Assembly (NCBI GenBank): GCA_017476665.1
Contig: JAFUZJ010000055.1
Location: 1-63,141 of the forward strand
From: Lachnospiraceae bacterium
GTDB taxonomy: Bacteria; Bacillota; Clostridia; Lachnospirales; Lachnospiraceae
Direction: 5' to 3'
DNA: 63,141 bases
In this document: positions 39,989 to 48,321 of the stretch, in pieces
Layout of the letters: every line of letters starts with the position of its first letter
Numbering within the stretch: position 1 is the first letter of the stretch
The notes under the pieces: model-generated
The model's input: only the letters and a program-made list of their open reading frames with translations
Told to the model about the DNA's origin: nothing
The model's database searches: none
Position numbers and translations under genes: made by a program

Positions 39989-40555
39989 ATGGAAAAGGAA
40001 GTGAAGGAAAATTTGAGTCAAAAAGATACAAGTAAATATATCAGTTTGATTCTGAGGCACAAACCGGAAGTTATCAATATTACTCTCGATGAACATGGAT
40101 GGGCAAATGTTGACGAGTTGATCAAAGGAGTTTCAAAAACACATCCTATTGATTTTGAAATGCTAGAGAAAATTGTGGCGTCTGATGAAAAATAAAGATA
40201 TTCTTTTAATGAAGATAAAACATTGATCCGGGCGAACCAGGGACACTCCATTCCGGTAGATGTGGAGTTGGAAGAAGTTGAACCGCCGGAAATCCTTTAT
40301 CACGGAACAGGGGAAAAGTATGTTTCTTCTATTGATAGGGAAGGGTTGCTGCCGATGAGCCGACTCTATGTGCATTTATCATTAGATATGGATACGGCAA
40401 TCAAGGTAGGAAAACGACATGGAAAGCCGGTGATTTATCAGGTATTCGGTCACAATATGGTGAAAGATGGCTATAAATTTTATTGCTCTGTCAACGGTGT
40501 TTGGCTGACGAAGGAAGTCCCGGTCAAGTACTTAAAAAAGCTTTGTGAATCATAA
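39989..40555 (+). pseudogene. kptA: RNA 2'-phosphotransferase (kptA), interrupted by one in-frame TAA
   Basis: The two readable parts (39989-40195 and 40196-40555) are in the same frame and together make a full-length Tpt1/KptA protein of 188 codons. The first part holds ISLILRHKPE, the second [21 protein letters not shown] and [11 protein letters not shown]. The only fault is a TAA at 40193-40195 (AAA TAA AGA) where homologues have a residue, probably Gln or Lys before RYSF. KptA moves a 2'-phosphate from RNA to NAD. Without readthrough only the first 68 residues are made. A sequencing error, a fresh nonsense mutation or suppressed translation would all fit. The gene lies 11 bases after the DegS-like gene. 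Confidence 0.85.
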
Positions 40556-40575
40556 ATACTATATCTAGTGTTGTA

Positions 40576-40611
40576 AAAAGGAAAATGTTTCACGTGAAAC
40601 ATTTTCCTTTT
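40576..40611. promoter_or_regulatory. parS: parS site 1 inside a 36-bp perfect palindrome
   Basis: The exact 16-base consensus TGTTTCACGTGAAACA is at 40586-40601. It is flanked symmetrically by AAAAGGAAAA and TTTTCCTTTT, so 36 bases form a perfect palindrome. It is the chromosomal ParB nucleation site. As it lies 20 bases after the kptA stop and ends in T's, it may also act as a terminator. Confidence 0.97.
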
Positions 40612-40645
40612 ATAATTTGATAATATAAAATTTTCTACAAGATAA

Positions 40646-40661
40646 TGTTTCACGTGAAACA
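40646..40661. promoter_or_regulatory. parS: parS site 2
   Basis: A second exact TGTTTCACGTGAAACA, 60 bases from site 1. Both are about 1.2 kb from parA and 10 kb from oriC, as in other Firmicutes. Confidence 0.97.
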
Positions 40662-40822
40662 TAAAAACCCAAGATATTGTGTCAGAAATCTGTGAAACAT
40701 TAAAAAAACACCAGTAATTATATTGTAATTTTAAAAAGCAGGCAATCATATATCTTGTGGTCTACAATATATAGCTATATAAATATCAAATAAGGGTAGT
40801 AAATTATATGGTATTTTATAAA

Positions 40823-41686
40823 CTATTTTATAATGGATTGAATGTTTTCAGAAGATAATTCCATCATATGATCTGTAGTAATCTGTATTCCAAAATTTTC
40901 ATTACAAAACTGGTCAAATTGACTTTGACTATAATTATAGTCATTCACATAATCATCACCTTCCCTACAATAAGAAATACAGTAAACCATTCCAGCATTT
41001 TCTGTATCAATATTGGATGGGTAAGGATTTCCATCATAATCCGCAGATAGATAAGATTTTTGCCAGGCATCTACATATGCCTGAAAGGTATATGCATTTT
41101 TATCGTTTTGATACTGATAAATACCATAAGGATAAAATTCATCTGTAGAACTCAATCCATAATTCACAGGTACAGGGATCAACACAGTTCCCTTAACGTA
41201 AAGTTTTACAGAAGAGGATTTATTCCATTTCACATGAAACGTATCTGTAGCAGTATCATATTGATACACATGAAAAATATTTCCGAAAGAAGATGTGGTT
41301 GTCCAGGCAAGGATCAATTCTTCGGTTTCTTCTTCATCTACATTCTGTATAGAAAAAAAATCAGCTTTTGTATTTGTACTTTTTCCATCCGGTAATACGA
41401 AATGATCCAATAAATTTGTCAACACATTTTGGTACGCAGTATAAAGTGCCTGCTGTTCAGGAGGGAGAGCAGGAGTTGTTTCCGTCTCAGAAGAAGATTC
41501 TGTTGTATCAATTGTGGCATCTTTCGTATCCAGATTTTGCGAAGACTCGGATGAATTTACAGTAGAATGAGAGGTGCTTTCATCAACAGAAGTAGATTTA
41601 CACCCTGAAAGAAGCAAACCGGATGAAAGTATCAAACCGGCAAAGCCTAAAATTATAAATCTTTTTATAACAACCTTTCTATTCAT
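40823..41686 (-). CDS. Lipoprotein of unknown function
   Basis: A 287-residue exported protein: signal peptide with lipobox (LLLSGC, Cys at about residue 29), a Ser/Thr/Glu-rich linker to about residue 75, and a globular part. The segment IQNVDEEETEELILAW has the D-x-D-x-(D/E)-x3-EL spacing seen in calcium-binding or FG-GAP-like surface proteins of Lachnospiraceae. It is on the minus strand between the parS sites and parA, alone in its direction. The function is unknown; an extracellular sensing role is only a guess. Confidence 0.75.
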   Translation of the reverse strand: MNRKVVIKRFIILGFAGLILSSGLLLSGCKSTSVDESTSHSTVNSSESSQNLDTKDATIDTTESSSETETTPALPPEQQALYTAYQNVLTNLLDHFVLPDGKSTNTKADFFSIQNVDEEETEELILAWTTTSSFGNIFHVYQYDTATDTFHVKWNKSSSVKLYVKGTVLIPVPVNYGLSSTDEFYPYGIYQYQNDKNAYTFQAYVDAWQKSYLSADYDGNPYPSNIDTENAGMVYCISYCREGDDYVNDYNYSQSQFDQFCNENFGIQITTDHMMELSSENIQSIIK

Positions 41687-41800
41687 AATAGGTTATCTTC
41701 CTTATCTTTATAATCAACATTACCAAATTATTCTAACATTATTTATAGTACGGTACAAGAAAAACTGTAATTTCATGTAGATATCTGAAATAAATCATGC

Positions 41801-41821
41801 TATAATGGTTCACGTGAAAAA
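41801..41821 (+). promoter_or_regulatory. parA promoter overlapped by a degenerate parS
   Basis: TATAAT at 41801-41806 is 17 bases after TAGATA and 56 bases before the parA ATG. TGGTTCACGTGAAAAA (41806-41821) starts on its last base and matches the parS consensus at 14 of 16 positions. ParB bound here would cover the transcription start, suggesting feedback on parA-parB. Confidence 0.6.
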
Positions 41822-41861
41822 ATGTTTAAAATGACAGTTCCTAAAATGAAAGGTGAGGAAT

Positions 41862-42623
41862 ATGGGAAGAATAATTGCAATTGCAAATCAAAAGGGTGGA
41901 GTCGGAAAAACCACCACATCTATAAATCTTTCAGCGGCATTGGCGATGAAAGGGAAAAAAGTCCTGGTGATTGATTGCGATCCGCAGGGAAATACCACTA
42001 GTGGATTTGGTGTAGATAAGAATGAACAGGAAAATACGATTTATGAATTGGTCCTGGGAGAGTGCAGTATCGGTGACTGTATTATCCATGATGTCATTCA
42101 TAATATTTCTCTGATTCCTGCCAATGTAAATCTGGCCGCAGCCGAGATCGAACTGATCGGCGTGGATCACAAGGAATATATTTTGAAGAACGAAGTCGAT
42201 TATGTCAAAGATAATTATGATTATATTATTATTGATTGTCCTCCTTCTTTGAATATGTTGACGATCAATGCCATGACAACGGCAAACAGTGTGATTGTCC
42301 CGATCCAGTGTGAGTATTATGCACTGGAGGGATTGAGTCAGTTAATCCATACGGTGAATCTGGTGAAAGAGCGTTTGAATCCTGCGCTTGCATTGGATGG
42401 TGTGGTGTTTACAATGTATGATTCACGAACCAATTTATCTGCTCAGGTGGTAGAGAATGTGAAGGAAAATCTGAAATCTCATATTTTTGAAACTATGATT
42501 CCGAGAAATATCAGATTGGCAGAGGCGCCCAGCTTTGGCATGCCGATCACAAGATATGACTGTAAATCTGCCGGCGCAGATGCGTATCTGAGATTGGCGG
42601 ATGAAGTGATCCAAATGAAATAA
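41862..42623 (+). CDS. parA: Chromosome partition ATPase ParA (Soj)
   Basis: A 253-residue ParA/MinD-type ATPase. The deviant Walker A is KGGVGKTT (residues 11-18), Walker A' is [17 protein letters not shown] and Walker B is [11 protein letters not shown]. It lacks an N-terminal HTH, so it is the chromosomal Soj type. It acts with ParB on parS to segregate origins and, in B. subtilis, to regulate DnaA. AAAGGTGAGGA precedes the ATG at 41862. parB follows 71 bases later. Confidence 0.97.
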   Translation: MGRIIAIANQKGGVGKTTTSINLSAALAMKGKKVLVIDCDPQGNTTSGFGVDKNEQENTIYELVLGECSIGDCIIHDVIHNISLIPANVNLAAAEIELIGVDHKEYILKNEVDYVKDNYDYIIIDCPPSLNMLTINAMTTANSVIVPIQCEYYALEGLSQLIHTVNLVKERLNPALALDGVVFTMYDSRTNLSAQVVENVKENLKSHIFETMIPRNIRLAEAPSFGMPITRYDCKSAGADAYLRLADEVIQMK

Positions 42624-42694
42624 TTAAAAATAATACATTATCACATATAAATATTTTATATGTGGTACATTTCACACATAAAGGAGAGCAAGGT

Positions 42695-43618
42695 ATGGCA
42701 GCACAGAAAAGAGGTTTGGGCAAAGGCCTGGGTACTTTAATTCCGGATGTGGTAGGCGAAGCCAATTTAAAAAATCCAACTCCTGCATCTGCAAAAGGGA
42801 AAAGATCAAAATCCGAGAATGATTCTGCTTCCAATGAAGATAAGACCATGGTAAAAATTACGATGGTGGAACCCAACAGGGAGCAGCCGCGTAAGAATTT
42901 TAATGAGGATGCTTTGCAGGAACTGGCGGATTCCATTAAACAATTCGGATTGATCCAGCCAATCCTGGTACAGGATCGCAAGGACCATTATGAGATCATT
43001 GCCGGTGAGCGCAGATGGCGTGCGGCGAGAATGGCGGGTCTGGAAGAGGTTCCGGTGATCATTCGGAATTATTCGGAGCAGGAGATCGTGGAGATCTCTC
43101 TGATCGAGAATATTCAGCGTGAGGATCTGAATCCGATTGAAGAAGCACAGGCTTATAAGCGTCTGCTTACGGAGTTCAATCTGAAGCAGGATGAAGTTGC
43201 GGAGCGTGTATCCAAGAGCCGTGCGGCGGTGACAAATTCGGTGAGACTTTTGAAGTTGACCGATGAAGTGCAGCAGATGGTGATCGATGAGATGATCTCT
43301 ACGGGACATGCCCGCGCGCTTTTGGCAATCGAGGATCCCACTTTACAATACACGACCGCTTTGAAGATTTTTGACGAAAAGCTCAGTGTCCGCGATGTGG
43401 AGAAACTGGTCAAAAATCTGAACAAACCGCAGAAACCCAAGAAGGTCAGCGATGAAACGATGAAGTTGATTTATCAGGATATTGAGGAAAAGCTGAAGAA
43501 GCGTCTGGGCACAAAAGTCATCGTGACCTCCAAGGGCGAGGGTGTGGGCAAGATTGAAATAGAATTTTATAATAATGAAGATCTGGACAGACTTGTAGAT
43601 CTGATGGGAGAGAAATAA
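42695..43618 (+). CDS. parB: Chromosome partition protein ParB (Spo0J)
   Basis: A 307-residue protein. The N-terminal LGKGLGTLIPD motif that stimulates ParA is present, followed by the CTP-binding ParB/Srx domain (PRKNFNEDALQELADSI, then GERRWRAA and ENIQREDLNPIEEA), the HTH (VAERVSKSRAAVTNSVRLLKL) and a C-terminal dimer domain. It binds the TGTTTCACGTGAAACA sites 2 kb upstream and spreads along DNA. The ATG at 42695 follows AAGGAGAGCAAGGT. Its stop codon is immediately followed by the ATG of the DUF4446 gene. Confidence 0.97.
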   Translation: MAAQKRGLGKGLGTLIPDVVGEANLKNPTPASAKGKRSKSENDSASNEDKTMVKITMVEPNREQPRKNFNEDALQELADSIKQFGLIQPILVQDRKDHYEIIAGERRWRAARMAGLEEVPVIIRNYSEQEIVEISLIENIQREDLNPIEEAQAYKRLLTEFNLKQDEVAERVSKSRAAVTNSVRLLKLTDEVQQMVIDEMISTGHARALLAIEDPTLQYTTALKIFDEKLSVRDVEKLVKNLNKPQKPKKVSDETMKLIYQDIEEKLKKRLGTKVIVTSKGEGVGKIEIEFYNNEDLDRLVDLMGEK

Positions 43619-44200
43619 ATGAATACAGCGCTTTTACAGCAGATGGGTCTTGGGGGATTGGATGCCGGATATCTGGTGATCGGCATGATCGTGCTGGCGG
43701 TATTGGTGATCATTCTTTTGATCCTTTTGATTTTGCAGATGCAAAAGGTCAATCGCCTGAAGACGAGACTTTCCAGATTTACTGCGGGAAAGGACGGCAG
43801 CAGTCTGGAGGAAGATATCGCCAAACTTTTTGAGGATAATCAGTTTTTGAAAGATGAATCCGAAAAAAATCGTAAGGACATCAAGACTCTGTACAAAAAG
43901 ATGGAATCCGCTTATCAGAAATTGGGCATTGTAAAATATGATGCATTTAACCAGATGGGCGGGAAACTGAGTTTTTGCCTGGCGCTCTTAGATGAAAACA
44001 ATAATGGCTTTGTGATGAATTCGGTACACAGCACAGATGGCTGCTATTGTTACACGAAGACGATCAAAAACGGTGAGTGTAAGCTGGACCTGGGCAAAGA
44101 AGAGGAAAAGGCTTTGGAGAAAGCACTGGGAAATACCGGTGAAAACCCTGTCGTGAAGGAAGTGACCGACAGAGTGAAGGAAGACAGAAAGTCAAAATAA
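43619..44200 (+). CDS. DUF4446 membrane protein
   Basis: A 193-residue protein with one N-terminal membrane segment (about 18-41), a short coiled coil, and the conserved DUF4446 core (GIVKYDAFNQMGGKLSFCLALLD, ending in NNGFVMNSVHSTDG). The ATG directly abuts the parB stop, so translation is coupled. DUF4446 genes regularly follow parB in Clostridia; a role near segregation or the cell pole is suggested only by this linkage. The family function is unknown. Confidence 0.85.
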   Translation: MNTALLQQMGLGGLDAGYLVIGMIVLAVLVIILLILLILQMQKVNRLKTRLSRFTAGKDGSSLEEDIAKLFEDNQFLKDESEKNRKDIKTLYKKMESAYQKLGIVKYDAFNQMGGKLSFCLALLDENNNGFVMNSVHSTDGCYCYTKTIKNGECKLDLGKEEEKALEKALGNTGENPVVKEVTDRVKEDRKSK

Positions 44201-44256
44201 GTCAAGAATAAGTTAAGATAGAAATAAGCCGTAAGGCAAAATGGAGGATAATAAAA

Positions 44257-45591
44257 ATGATCGACATTAAATTTTTGAGAGAGAATCCGGATCTGGTGAA
44301 GGAGAACATCAAAAAGAAATTCCAGGACGAGAAGATCACATTGGTGGACGAGGTGATCAAGCTGGATGCGGAGAGCAGAAAGGCAAAGCAGGAGGCCGAC
44401 GATCTGCGTGCAAACCGCAACAAGATTTCCAAGGAGATCGGCGCTGTCATGGGGCAGATCAAAAAGCTGGAAAGTGAAGGCAAGAAAGAGGAGGCCGAAG
44501 CGAAGAAAAAAGAGGCCGAGGAGAAGAAGGCTTTGGTGGAAGCGGGCGCAAAGCGTCTGGCTGAGCTGGAGGTGTTGGAAGGTGAGCTGCAGGAGAAGGT
44601 TACCAACATCATGATGAAGATTCCGAACATCATTGATTCTTCTGTGCCCATCGGTAAAGATGACAGCGAGAATGTGGAGATCCAGAAGTACGGTGACCCT
44701 GTGGTGCCTGACTTTGAGGTGCCTTATCATGCGGATATTCTGGACAGCATTTCCGGTCTGGACAAGGATGCGGCAGGCCGTACCAGCGGAAACGGTTTCT
44801 ATTATCTGATCGGTGACGCGGCGAGAATCCATTCCGCCATGATCAGCTATGCGAGAGATTTCATGATCGACAAGGGATTCACTTATTGTATTCCTCCTTT
44901 CATGATCCGCAGCAGTGTGGTAAACGGAGTCATGAGTTTTGCCGAGATGGAAGCAATGATGTATAAAATTGAAGGTGAGGACTTATACTTAATCGGTACC
45001 TCCGAGCATTCCATGATCGGTAAATTCAAGGGACAGATCGTGGAGGAGAAGAATCTGCCGATCACGATGACTTCCTATTCGCCTTGTTTCCGTAAAGAAG
45101 TTGGATCCCACGGAATCGAGGAGCGCGGCGTGTATCGTGTGCATCAGTTCGAAAAGCAGGAGATGGTGGTGCTGTGCAAGCCTGAGGATTCCATGGAGTG
45201 GTATGACAAGATGTGGTCTTACACCGTAGAGTTTTTCAGAAGTCTGGATATTCCGGTGCGTACTCTGGAGTGCTGCAGCGGCGATCTGGCGGATCTGAAG
45301 GTGAAGTCCTGTGACGTGGAAGCATGGAGCCCCAGACAGCAGAAGTACTTTGAGGTTGGTTCCTGCTCTACGCTGGGTGATGCGCAGGCGAGAAGATTGG
45401 GTATCCGCACCAAGGGTGAAAACGGGACTTACTATGTGCATACCTTAAATAACACGGTGCTTGCAACTCCCAGAGGATTGATCGCATTTTTGGAGAACAA
45501 TGTGAATGCGGACGGAACGATCAATATTCCCGAAGCGCTGAGACCTTATATGGGCGGGAAAGAGAAGATTTATCCGACAAATGCGAAATAG
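44257..45591 (+). CDS. serS: Seryl-tRNA synthetase
   Basis: A 444-residue class II synthetase. The N-terminal long coiled coil for tRNA-Ser binding is at about residues 30-110; the class II motifs are visible as motif 2 (CFRKEVGSHGIEERGVYRVHQFEK) and motif 3 near NNTVLATPRGLIAFLEN. It charges tRNA-Ser with serine. There are only 56 bases to the upstream gene, too few for a T-box leader, so it is probably transcribed with parB and DUF4446. Motif spacing is standard, although TGDLG is replaced by SGDLADLKVKS, as in a Clostridia subgroup. Confidence 0.95.
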   Translation: MIDIKFLRENPDLVKENIKKKFQDEKITLVDEVIKLDAESRKAKQEADDLRANRNKISKEIGAVMGQIKKLESEGKKEEAEAKKKEAEEKKALVEAGAKRLAELEVLEGELQEKVTNIMMKIPNIIDSSVPIGKDDSENVEIQKYGDPVVPDFEVPYHADILDSISGLDKDAAGRTSGNGFYYLIGDAARIHSAMISYARDFMIDKGFTYCIPPFMIRSSVVNGVMSFAEMEAMMYKIEGEDLYLIGTSEHSMIGKFKGQIVEEKNLPITMTSYSPCFRKEVGSHGIEERGVYRVHQFEKQEMVVLCKPEDSMEWYDKMWSYTVEFFRSLDIPVRTLECCSGDLADLKVKSCDVEAWSPRQQKYFEVGSCSTLGDAQARRLGIRTKGENGTYYVHTLNNTVLATPRGLIAFLENNVNADGTINIPEALRPYMGGKEKIYPTNAK

Positions 45592-45655
45592 AAAATGACA
45601 CATTTGTCAAAAATGAATTTTATAGAATTTTTCTCACAGAAAGAAGGTGAAATTT

Positions 45656-46540
45656 TTGCATAGATTCTTACGGGCGATTGGGTTCAGCGAACTGAACGAC
45701 AGGAAAAAGCTGAAGGACATTCTGACGGATGTGGTGATGCATTCGGATGAGCGGGCTTACACGACGAATAAGGAAGACATTATGCTGGGAGAATTCCGCA
45801 AAAATTTCGCCAGTGGGATGGGGATTGCGGTGTGCGGCGAGTTCGATGAGGAGGATAAGTTTATTTACGATTATTATTTTCCTTATCTGGAGGGAAGCGG
45901 GGTCACATCTTATGAGGATGTGTCCGTGGAGCGGCACGCGGCAAGGGAATCCTATGCGGGTGTGTGCGATGATATCAAGGTTGGAATCTCGCTGATCTTT
46001 TATCTGCGGAACATGATCCCTTATGTGAAGGCACAATCCCTGGGAAAACTACCGGTGCGGGGGACTTCGGTGACGATGTCCGCGTTAGCGTTAAACGGAT
46101 CTGTGATGCTGCCGATTATGAAGGACGAGATGCAGAAGGAGCAGGTCCGGAAGGATTCCGTGAACCGCACGAATCTGCTGGCGGCTGCGAGGAAGGGCGA
46201 CGAGGACGCCATCGAGACATTGACATTGGAGGACATGGATCTGTATACTTCCATCTCCAGAAGAATTCACAAGGAAGATGTCTTCAGTATGGTGGACACG
46301 TACTTTATGCCTTACGGGGTGGAGTGCGACCAGTACTCGGTGCTGGGTGAGATCGTTGGGATCAGGCTTGCGGTGAATCATATCACCGGAGAGCAGATTT
46401 ATGTACTGACAATTTGTTGTAATGAGTTGACATTTGACGTCGCAATCAATATAATAGATTTGTTTGGGGAACCTAAAGTCGGTCGCCGTTTTAAGGGCGT
46501 GATCTGGCTGCAGGGATATATCAATTTTCCCGAGGACTAG
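45656..46540 (+). CDS. DUF3881 family protein
   Basis: A 294-residue protein matching the Lachnospiraceae-restricted DUF3881 family (HRFLRAIGFSELNDRKKL at the N-terminus, FDEEDKFIYDYYFPYLEG, SLVDTYFMPYGVECDQ-like segment, ending GYINFPED). I choose a TTG start at 45656 because it is 8 bases after AGAAGG and gives the family's short N-terminus; a GTG nine bases upstream overlaps that site. The function is unknown. No signal peptide or membrane segment is seen. It ends 5 bases before the truncated tRNA-Arg. Confidence 0.85.
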   Translation: MHRFLRAIGFSELNDRKKLKDILTDVVMHSDERAYTTNKEDIMLGEFRKNFASGMGIAVCGEFDEEDKFIYDYYFPYLEGSGVTSYEDVSVERHAARESYAGVCDDIKVGISLIFYLRNMIPYVKAQSLGKLPVRGTSVTMSALALNGSVMLPIMKDEMQKEQVRKDSVNRTNLLAAARKGDEDAIETLTLEDMDLYTSISRRIHKEDVFSMVDTYFMPYGVECDQYSVLGEIVGIRLAVNHITGEQIYVLTICCNELTFDVAINIIDLFGEPKVGRRFKGVIWLQGYINFPED

Positions 46541-46545
46541 TATAA

Positions 46546-46589
46546 GTTGGTGTAGCACAGTGGATAGTGCAGTCGCCTCCTAAGTGTCA
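46546..46589 (+). pseudogene. 5' half of a tRNA-Arg(CCU), truncated in the anticodon arm
   Basis: GTTGGTG (acceptor strand), a complete D arm (GCAC / GTGC) and the anticodon loop CTCCTAA are present, then the sequence stops following a tRNA: the 3' anticodon strand is imperfect, and no T arm or complementary acceptor CACCAAC occurs downstream. It shares TCGCCTCCTAAG (46573-46584) exactly with the intact tRNA at 46698-46709. It looks like a host tRNA cut at the anticodon loop by the element. Confidence 0.7.
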
Positions 46590-46670
46590 GATGAGTAAAA
46601 GCCTATTTGACGCAAAATCAACGAATTTCATAGTTGAATAGTTTGCTTATTAGCAAATTTTTTCATATAA

Positions 46671-46743
46671 GTCCTCGTAGCTCAGGGGATAGAGCACTCG
46701 CCTCCTAAGCGAGGGGTCGGACGTTCAAATCGTCTCGGGGACG
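46671..46743 (+). tRNA. tRNA-Arg(CCU)
   Basis: A complete 73-base cloverleaf: acceptor GTCCTCG with CGGGGAC, D arm, anticodon stem CTCGC / GCGAG with loop CTCCTAA (anticodon CCT, reads AGG), T stem GGACG / CGTCT with loop TTCAAAT, discriminator G. CCA is not encoded. It is followed by a strong terminator and the integrase, and preceded by a truncated tRNA of the same anticodon. Confidence 0.95.
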
Positions 46744-46746
46744 TTG

Positions 46747-46787
46747 AAAGCATTGAAAATACTGGATTTTCAATGCTTTTTCTTTTT
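46747..46787 (+). terminator. Intrinsic terminator after tRNA-Arg
   Basis: A 14-base perfect stem AAAGCATTGAAAAT / ATTTTCAATGCTTT with loop ACTGG runs into a T-rich tail. It begins 4 bases after the tRNA. Confidence 0.9.
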
Positions 46788-46917
46788 CTGGAAAGAATAC
46801 TATGGCAAATATAAAATCGGAAAAAGCTATATGAAAAATTTGCTAATAGGGATACGAACCGTTTTTTCTGCTTACCAGGAGTTTGCAAATGGTCTGCTAA
46901 TGGGAGGTTAGCATATA

Positions 46918-48303
46918 TTACTTGCTAATAATGTTACTTTTTAGAGCCTCCGTCAAAACTGAAACCAATTCCGGTGATTTTGTTAATAATTCGACAAGGT
47001 TGCCAAGTTCAGGATTATCATACTCAGGTGGTTTTACTTCTCTCAGGGGATTGCCTGGATTCTGCATATAGAAAGCAGCTTCAAATTTCTGCGCATTGAT
47101 TTTACGGTCTTCATCTAAAATATGGGCATATACATCCATGATCATATCCATTTGTGCATGTCCGGTATCTCCCTGTGTTGCTTTCATGTCGCCGTGATTA
47201 AGCTTGAGTTTATACGTTGTACTGGAATGTCTCAGCGAATGAAATACAACATTGGGCAGATCAGCTTTCTGTTTCAGTTTGTCAAATTCCTTGTCAATGA
47301 TCCGTCCCTCAACCGGCCTGCCGTTTGGAAGTGTGAGTACAAGGTTAAAATCCTGGTATTCATCTCCTAAGAATGTTTTATACTCATTTTGAATATCGCG
47401 CCATTGCCTTAGTATATAAGCCAGGGTTTTCGGAATCCAAACTGTACGGATACTGGAATCCGTTTTCGGCTTTTTCAAGACAAGATTAGTATGAGTATTG
47501 GACAAGACAGCAGGAAATACCATCATTATATCTTTTTCGTCCAGTTGAAGTCTGGCTTCTTTTGATACCCGTTCAAGTTCCTTTTCAACCTCAAGGTGGG
47601 CATCATCCCTGGCGATATCCTCATCTGAAATGTGAATGTTGTCCCATGTCAATCCGGCAATTTCGCCGATACGGAGTGAGCATGCAAATGATAAATTGAT
47701 TGCAACATAGAGTTTCATGTCATCACATTCATCTAAAGCCCTGCGAATAATATCTGCCGTCCAAATATCCCGTTTCTTGTATTTGACCTTGGGTTTCGTT
47801 GCATTTGGAAAAGGATTTCTTCCAACAATTTCCCATTTCACAGCCTGCTCGAAGGCACACCGGAGCAGCTTGTGTATGCTGTGGATCACGGCAGGGGACA
47901 GGAATTCATTCTTAGGCTTGCGGTTTCTTACTACAACAGATCTGGTTTTCTGTAGCCTGAGATAGAATTCATCAACAAATTTTGGGGTGATGCTTTGAAC
48001 AAGGACATCACCTATTGCCGGGTTGATATAGTTATAAATCAAGGAACAATTTGATTGAAAAGTAGATAAAGCCCAGTTTGCAGTACCGTAAATCTTAACA
48101 AAATCCTGAAGAAATTCTTTGACTGTCAGTTGTTGGGGCGGAATGAAAGTGCCGTTGTTCATCTCGTTTTCAACTTCAGCTTTACGGCGCTTTGCCTCAT
48201 TATAGTCCTGACAGGTTTCCCATTTCTGTCGTTTCTCTCCCTTCTCGTCTGTATAGTAGTACACTACGGAATATTTGCTTTTTCTCTTGATTATAGATGC
48301 CAT
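46918..48303 (-). CDS. int: Tyrosine-type integrase
   Basis: A 461-residue phage-type integrase with AP2-like N-terminal arm-binding domain (SVVYYYTDEKGEKRQKWETC), SAM-like core-binding domain (about 60-170) and catalytic domain. Catalytic residues are Arg211 (CSLRIGEIAGL), His355 and Arg358 (FHSLRHS), His382 (TGHAQMD) and the nucleophile Tyr392 (DVYAHIL). A C-terminal extension of about 55 residues follows. The gene's 3' end faces the tRNA-Arg, as usual for an integrase at its attachment site. The excisionase gene is 18 bases upstream, in the same direction. It should catalyse integration and excision of the element that fills the rest of the window. Confidence 0.97.
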   Translation of the reverse strand: MASIIKRKSKYSVVYYYTDEKGEKRQKWETCQDYNEAKRRKAEVENEMNNGTFIPPQQLTVKEFLQDFVKIYGTANWALSTFQSNCSLIYNYINPAIGDVLVQSITPKFVDEFYLRLQKTRSVVVRNRKPKNEFLSPAVIHSIHKLLRCAFEQAVKWEIVGRNPFPNATKPKVKYKKRDIWTADIIRRALDECDDMKLYVAINLSFACSLRIGEIAGLTWDNIHISDEDIARDDAHLEVEKELERVSKEARLQLDEKDIMMVFPAVLSNTHTNLVLKKPKTDSSIRTVWIPKTLAYILRQWRDIQNEYKTFLGDEYQDFNLVLTLPNGRPVEGRIIDKEFDKLKQKADLPNVVFHSLRHSSTTYKLKLNHGDMKATQGDTGHAQMDMIMDVYAHILDEDRKINAQKFEAAFYMQNPGNPLREVKPPEYDNPELGNLVELLTKSPELVSVLTEALKSNIISK

Positions 48304-48321
48304 ACATTCTCCTTACTACTC

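Larger units (their letters stand above)
46646..46932. repeat. Repeated TTGCTAAT motif, candidate integrase arm sites
   Basis: Copies of a (T/C)TGCTAAT word occur at 46839-46850 (TTTGCTAATAGG), 46893-46904 (TCTGCTAATGGG) and 46921-46932 (CTTGCTAATAAT), and inverted at 46646-46657 (CTTATTAGCAAA). The inverted copy and the 46839 copy extend into a longer match with ATATGAAAAATTTGCTAATA. They flank the tRNA and precede the end of the integrase gene, the place where tyrosine integrases and excisionases bind arm-type sites. Confidence 0.55.

Noticed and set aside
39989-40555. Frameshift in kptA
   Set aside because: The two parts are in the same frame; the fault is a stop codon, not an insertion or deletion.
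40561-40822. Small gene or sRNA near the parS sites
   Set aside because: The hairpins are the parS palindromes themselves; no promoter or frame is convincing.
44201-44256. T-box leader of serS
   Set aside because: Only 56 bases separate serS from the upstream gene, too short for a T-box, and no T-box sequence is seen.
46682-46888. A 68-codon minus-strand reading across the tRNA-Arg
   Set aside because: Its PRRFERPTPRLGG part is the reverse complement of the tRNA T arm and acceptor; this is a well-known false protein.
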